A DNA stretch of 36,683 nt, taken from positions 1 to 36,683 of the forward strand of contig JAIKVV010000107.1 in the NCBI GenBank assembly GCA_024685385.1, written 5' to 3'. Origin of the DNA: Saccharofermentans sp. (GTDB lineage: Bacteria > Bacillota > Clostridia > Saccharofermentanales > Saccharofermentanaceae). This document shows positions 35,301 to 36,683 of the stretch, one piece after another. The notes beneath the pieces are model-generated. The model did not search any database and was not told the DNA's origin. It worked only from the letters and a program-made list of their open reading frames with translations. Every line of letters begins with the position of its first letter. Within the stretch, counting starts at the first letter, position 1. A program made the translations under genes and the position numbers.

Positions 35301-35328
35301 TTGGACAGGATTGAGAGAATGTTATAAT
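35301..35328 (+). promoter_or_regulatory. Promoter of the malate/lactate dehydrogenase family gene
   Basis: -35 TTGGAC (35301-35306), 16-nt spacer, -10 TATAAT (35323-35328). It starts right after the terminator of the RNA. Confidence 0.75.
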
Positions 35329-35364
35329 TGACTTTAGAATCATGAATTCGGAGGCGGTATTATT

Positions 35365-36474
35365 ATGGAGACCAGACCCTATATCTCATGGGAATTGTTA
35401 AGTGATTTTATGACAGCCGCATTTGTTGCTGCGGGCGTTCCCGAAGACGAAGCGAGGATATGCACGGATGTTCTGATGGAGTCCGACAGAAGAGGCATCG
35501 AAAGCCACGGCTGCAACAGGTTCAAGCCTATCTACATGGACAGGTTCGTCAAGGGCACTCTTCTTCCCGTAACCGACATCGAAGTCATCAAAGACACTCC
35601 CACGACCCTGGTCTATGACGCCCACGACGGAATGGGCATGGTCGCAAGCTACAAGATGATGACCGAGCTCATCGAAAGAGCGAAGAAATACGGCATGGCA
35701 GGCGGCGCCATCCGCAATTCCACCCACTACGGCATCGCGGGATACTGGGCTACCATGGCTACCAAAGAAGGTCTGGTCGGAATAACCGGCACCAATGCAA
35801 GACCTTCCATAGCCCCCACATTCGGCGTTGAGAACATGATGGGCACGAACCCTCTTACGATCGGACTTCCGACGGATGAGGAATTCCCTTTCTGCATAGA
35901 CTGCGCGACATCCATCGTTCAGCGCGGCAAGATCGAATATTATGCCCGTGAAGGCAAGGAGACTCCTGCAGGCATGGTAATAGGATCCGACGGTTCCACC
36001 ATGACAGATTCGGAGAAGATATTGGAAGCTCTTGTATCCGGCGATGCGGCGCTTGCGCCTTTAGGCGGCATCGGCGAAGAGCTTGCAGGCTATAAGGGCT
36101 ACGGATATGCCGCTGCAGTCGAGATCCTTTCTGCGGCTCTCGCAGGAGGTCAGTTCATGAAGGCTCTTACAGGCGTCGATGAGAACGGCAAGCCCGCTAT
36201 GTATCATCTGGGCCATTTCTTCTTCGTAATAGATCCCGATGCATTTGTAGGGAGAGAAGAATTCAAGAAGACGGCAGGAGATATCTTAAGAGCCCTCCGA
36301 GCTTCCAAGAAGGCTAAGGGTCAGGAGCGGATCTACACCGCCGGCGAGAAGGAATATCTTGCATGGCTCGACCGCAAGGACAAGGGCGTTCCCGTCGGAG
36401 AATCCGTTCAGAAGGATTTCATCACGATAAGAGATAAGTACTCCCTGCCCTTTACTTTCCCCTTCGAAAAGTAA
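35365..36474 (+). CDS. Malate/L-lactate dehydrogenase family (Ldh2-type) oxidoreductase
   Basis: A 369-residue NAD(P)-dependent 2-oxoacid reductase of the family that is unrelated to classical Rossmann LDH/MDH and includes YlbC, YiaK and sulfolactate dehydrogenases. Family blocks are LMESDRRGIESHGCNRFKPIYMDRF with the active-site SHG, GAIRNSTHYGIAGYWATMA, NARPSIAPTFGVENMMGTNPLTIGLPT, FCIDCATSIVQRGKIEYYAREG and GGIGEELAGYKGYGYAAAVEILSAAL. It reduces or oxidises a 2-hydroxy acid, and which one (malate, lactate, ureidoglycolate, sulfolactate) cannot be told here. GGAGG lies 10 nt before the ATG. It is a single-gene unit bounded by its promoter and terminator. Confidence 0.92.
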   Translation: METRPYISWELLSDFMTAAFVAAGVPEDEARICTDVLMESDRRGIESHGCNRFKPIYMDRFVKGTLLPVTDIEVIKDTPTTLVYDAHDGMGMVASYKMMTELIERAKKYGMAGGAIRNSTHYGIAGYWATMATKEGLVGITGTNARPSIAPTFGVENMMGTNPLTIGLPTDEEFPFCIDCATSIVQRGKIEYYAREGKETPAGMVIGSDGSTMTDSEKILEALVSGDAALAPLGGIGEELAGYKGYGYAAAVEILSAALAGGQFMKALTGVDENGKPAMYHLGHFFFVIDPDAFVGREEFKKTAGDILRALRASKKAKGQERIYTAGEKEYLAWLDRKDKGVPVGESVQKDFITIRDKYSLPFTFPFEK

Positions 36475-36498
36475 GATCTCAAGAAAGCAGATCATCAA

Positions 36499-36541
36499 AT
36501 ATCCCGGGAGCCGGAAGATCCGGATCCCGGGATATCTTTTT
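36499..36541 (+). terminator. Strong terminator of the Ldh2-type gene
   Basis: ATATCCCGGGA (36499-36509) pairs exactly with TCCCGGGATAT (36525-36535). Inside it CCGGA (36511-36515) pairs with TCCGG (36519-36523), and TTTTT follows. Confidence 0.93.
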
Positions 36542-36683
36542 GCGTTGAGTGAATAAGTAAAATATCATTGCTCTATAATCGAAACATGATATAGCATAAA
36601 CTGATGCGTTTTTCAGATGAAATTTGGCATCAATTTATGTATAATCAGTATAAATCTGCTGGATTTTGACACTTTCAAGGCGT

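Noticed and set aside
36542..36683. Promoter for a gene beyond the right edge
   Set aside because: TATAAT occurs at 36574-36579 and 36640-36645, and TGATGC/GCATCA is repeated, but no -35 fits at 16-18 nt and the gene is outside the window. No feature called.

Overview
The window reads as a chromosomal segment of an anaerobic, Gram-positive Clostridia-type bacterium. The evidence is the butyrate kinase/phosphotransacetylase pair, a Spo0A-type DNA-binding protein, Firmicutes-style neighbours (mltG next to a U32 peptidase-family gene, YwiB, YdbC, DUF4298, PopT/DUF368), strong GGAGG ribosome binding sites, sigma-A-like promoters and many intrinsic terminators. No phage, IS element, CRISPR array, tRNA or rRNA gene was seen. 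Genus cannot be fixed from sequence reading alone.

Layout. 1-1515: the 3' end of thrS with its terminator, then a Phd/YefM-type antitoxin and a PIN-domain toxin behind a promoter carrying a perfect 10-bp inverted repeat. 1645-3773: butyrate kinase and phosphate acetyltransferase. 3876-10620: a beta-propeller HD-GYP sensor protein, a carboxylesterase, an RluA-type pseudouridine synthase, glutamate racemase and a YwiB-like protein. 10704-16837: housekeeping genes rpmF, der, typA, mltG and a U32 (TrhP-like) gene. 16838-18952: a tandem duplication of a complete promoter-lipoprotein-terminator unit. 18950-21735: a flavodoxin, a DUF4298 protein, and a reverse-strand pair made of a prepilin-peptidase-like protein and an unknown membrane protein. 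21905-24286: glycogen phosphorylase, divergent from the peptidase and sharing a mirror-symmetric promoter region with it. 24654-25835: a strongly promoted, Ala/Lys/Glu-rich, very long helical cytoplasmic protein of unknown role. 25888-27869: a membrane metallophosphoesterase, a YdbC/PC4-like protein and a membrane protein. 27993-31059: ligA, 5-formyltetrahydrofolate cyclo-ligase and a small membrane protein, translationally coupled. 31255-33589: a Spo0A C-terminal-domain protein, HU, a TIGR01212-like radical SAM protein and a small membrane protein. 33670-34566: the DUF368/PopT polyprenyl-phosphate transporter. 35365-36474: a malate/L-lactate dehydrogenase family oxidoreductase.

The most unusual element lies at about 34709-35299. 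It is a roughly 590-nt stretch without a convincing ORF, with its own promoter, its own GC-rich terminator, several clear hairpins and a helix that appears to pair the 5' end with the 3' end. It looks like an independently transcribed large structured non-coding RNA. I could not match it to RNase P, tmRNA, SRP RNA or a group II intron by eye, and its family is left open (ROOL, GOLLD or OLE type, or a new class).

Many neighbouring genes overlap by ATGA or lie only a few bases apart, and two convergent gene pairs share a single bidirectional terminator. All functional names come from motif recognition by reading. No database search was run.
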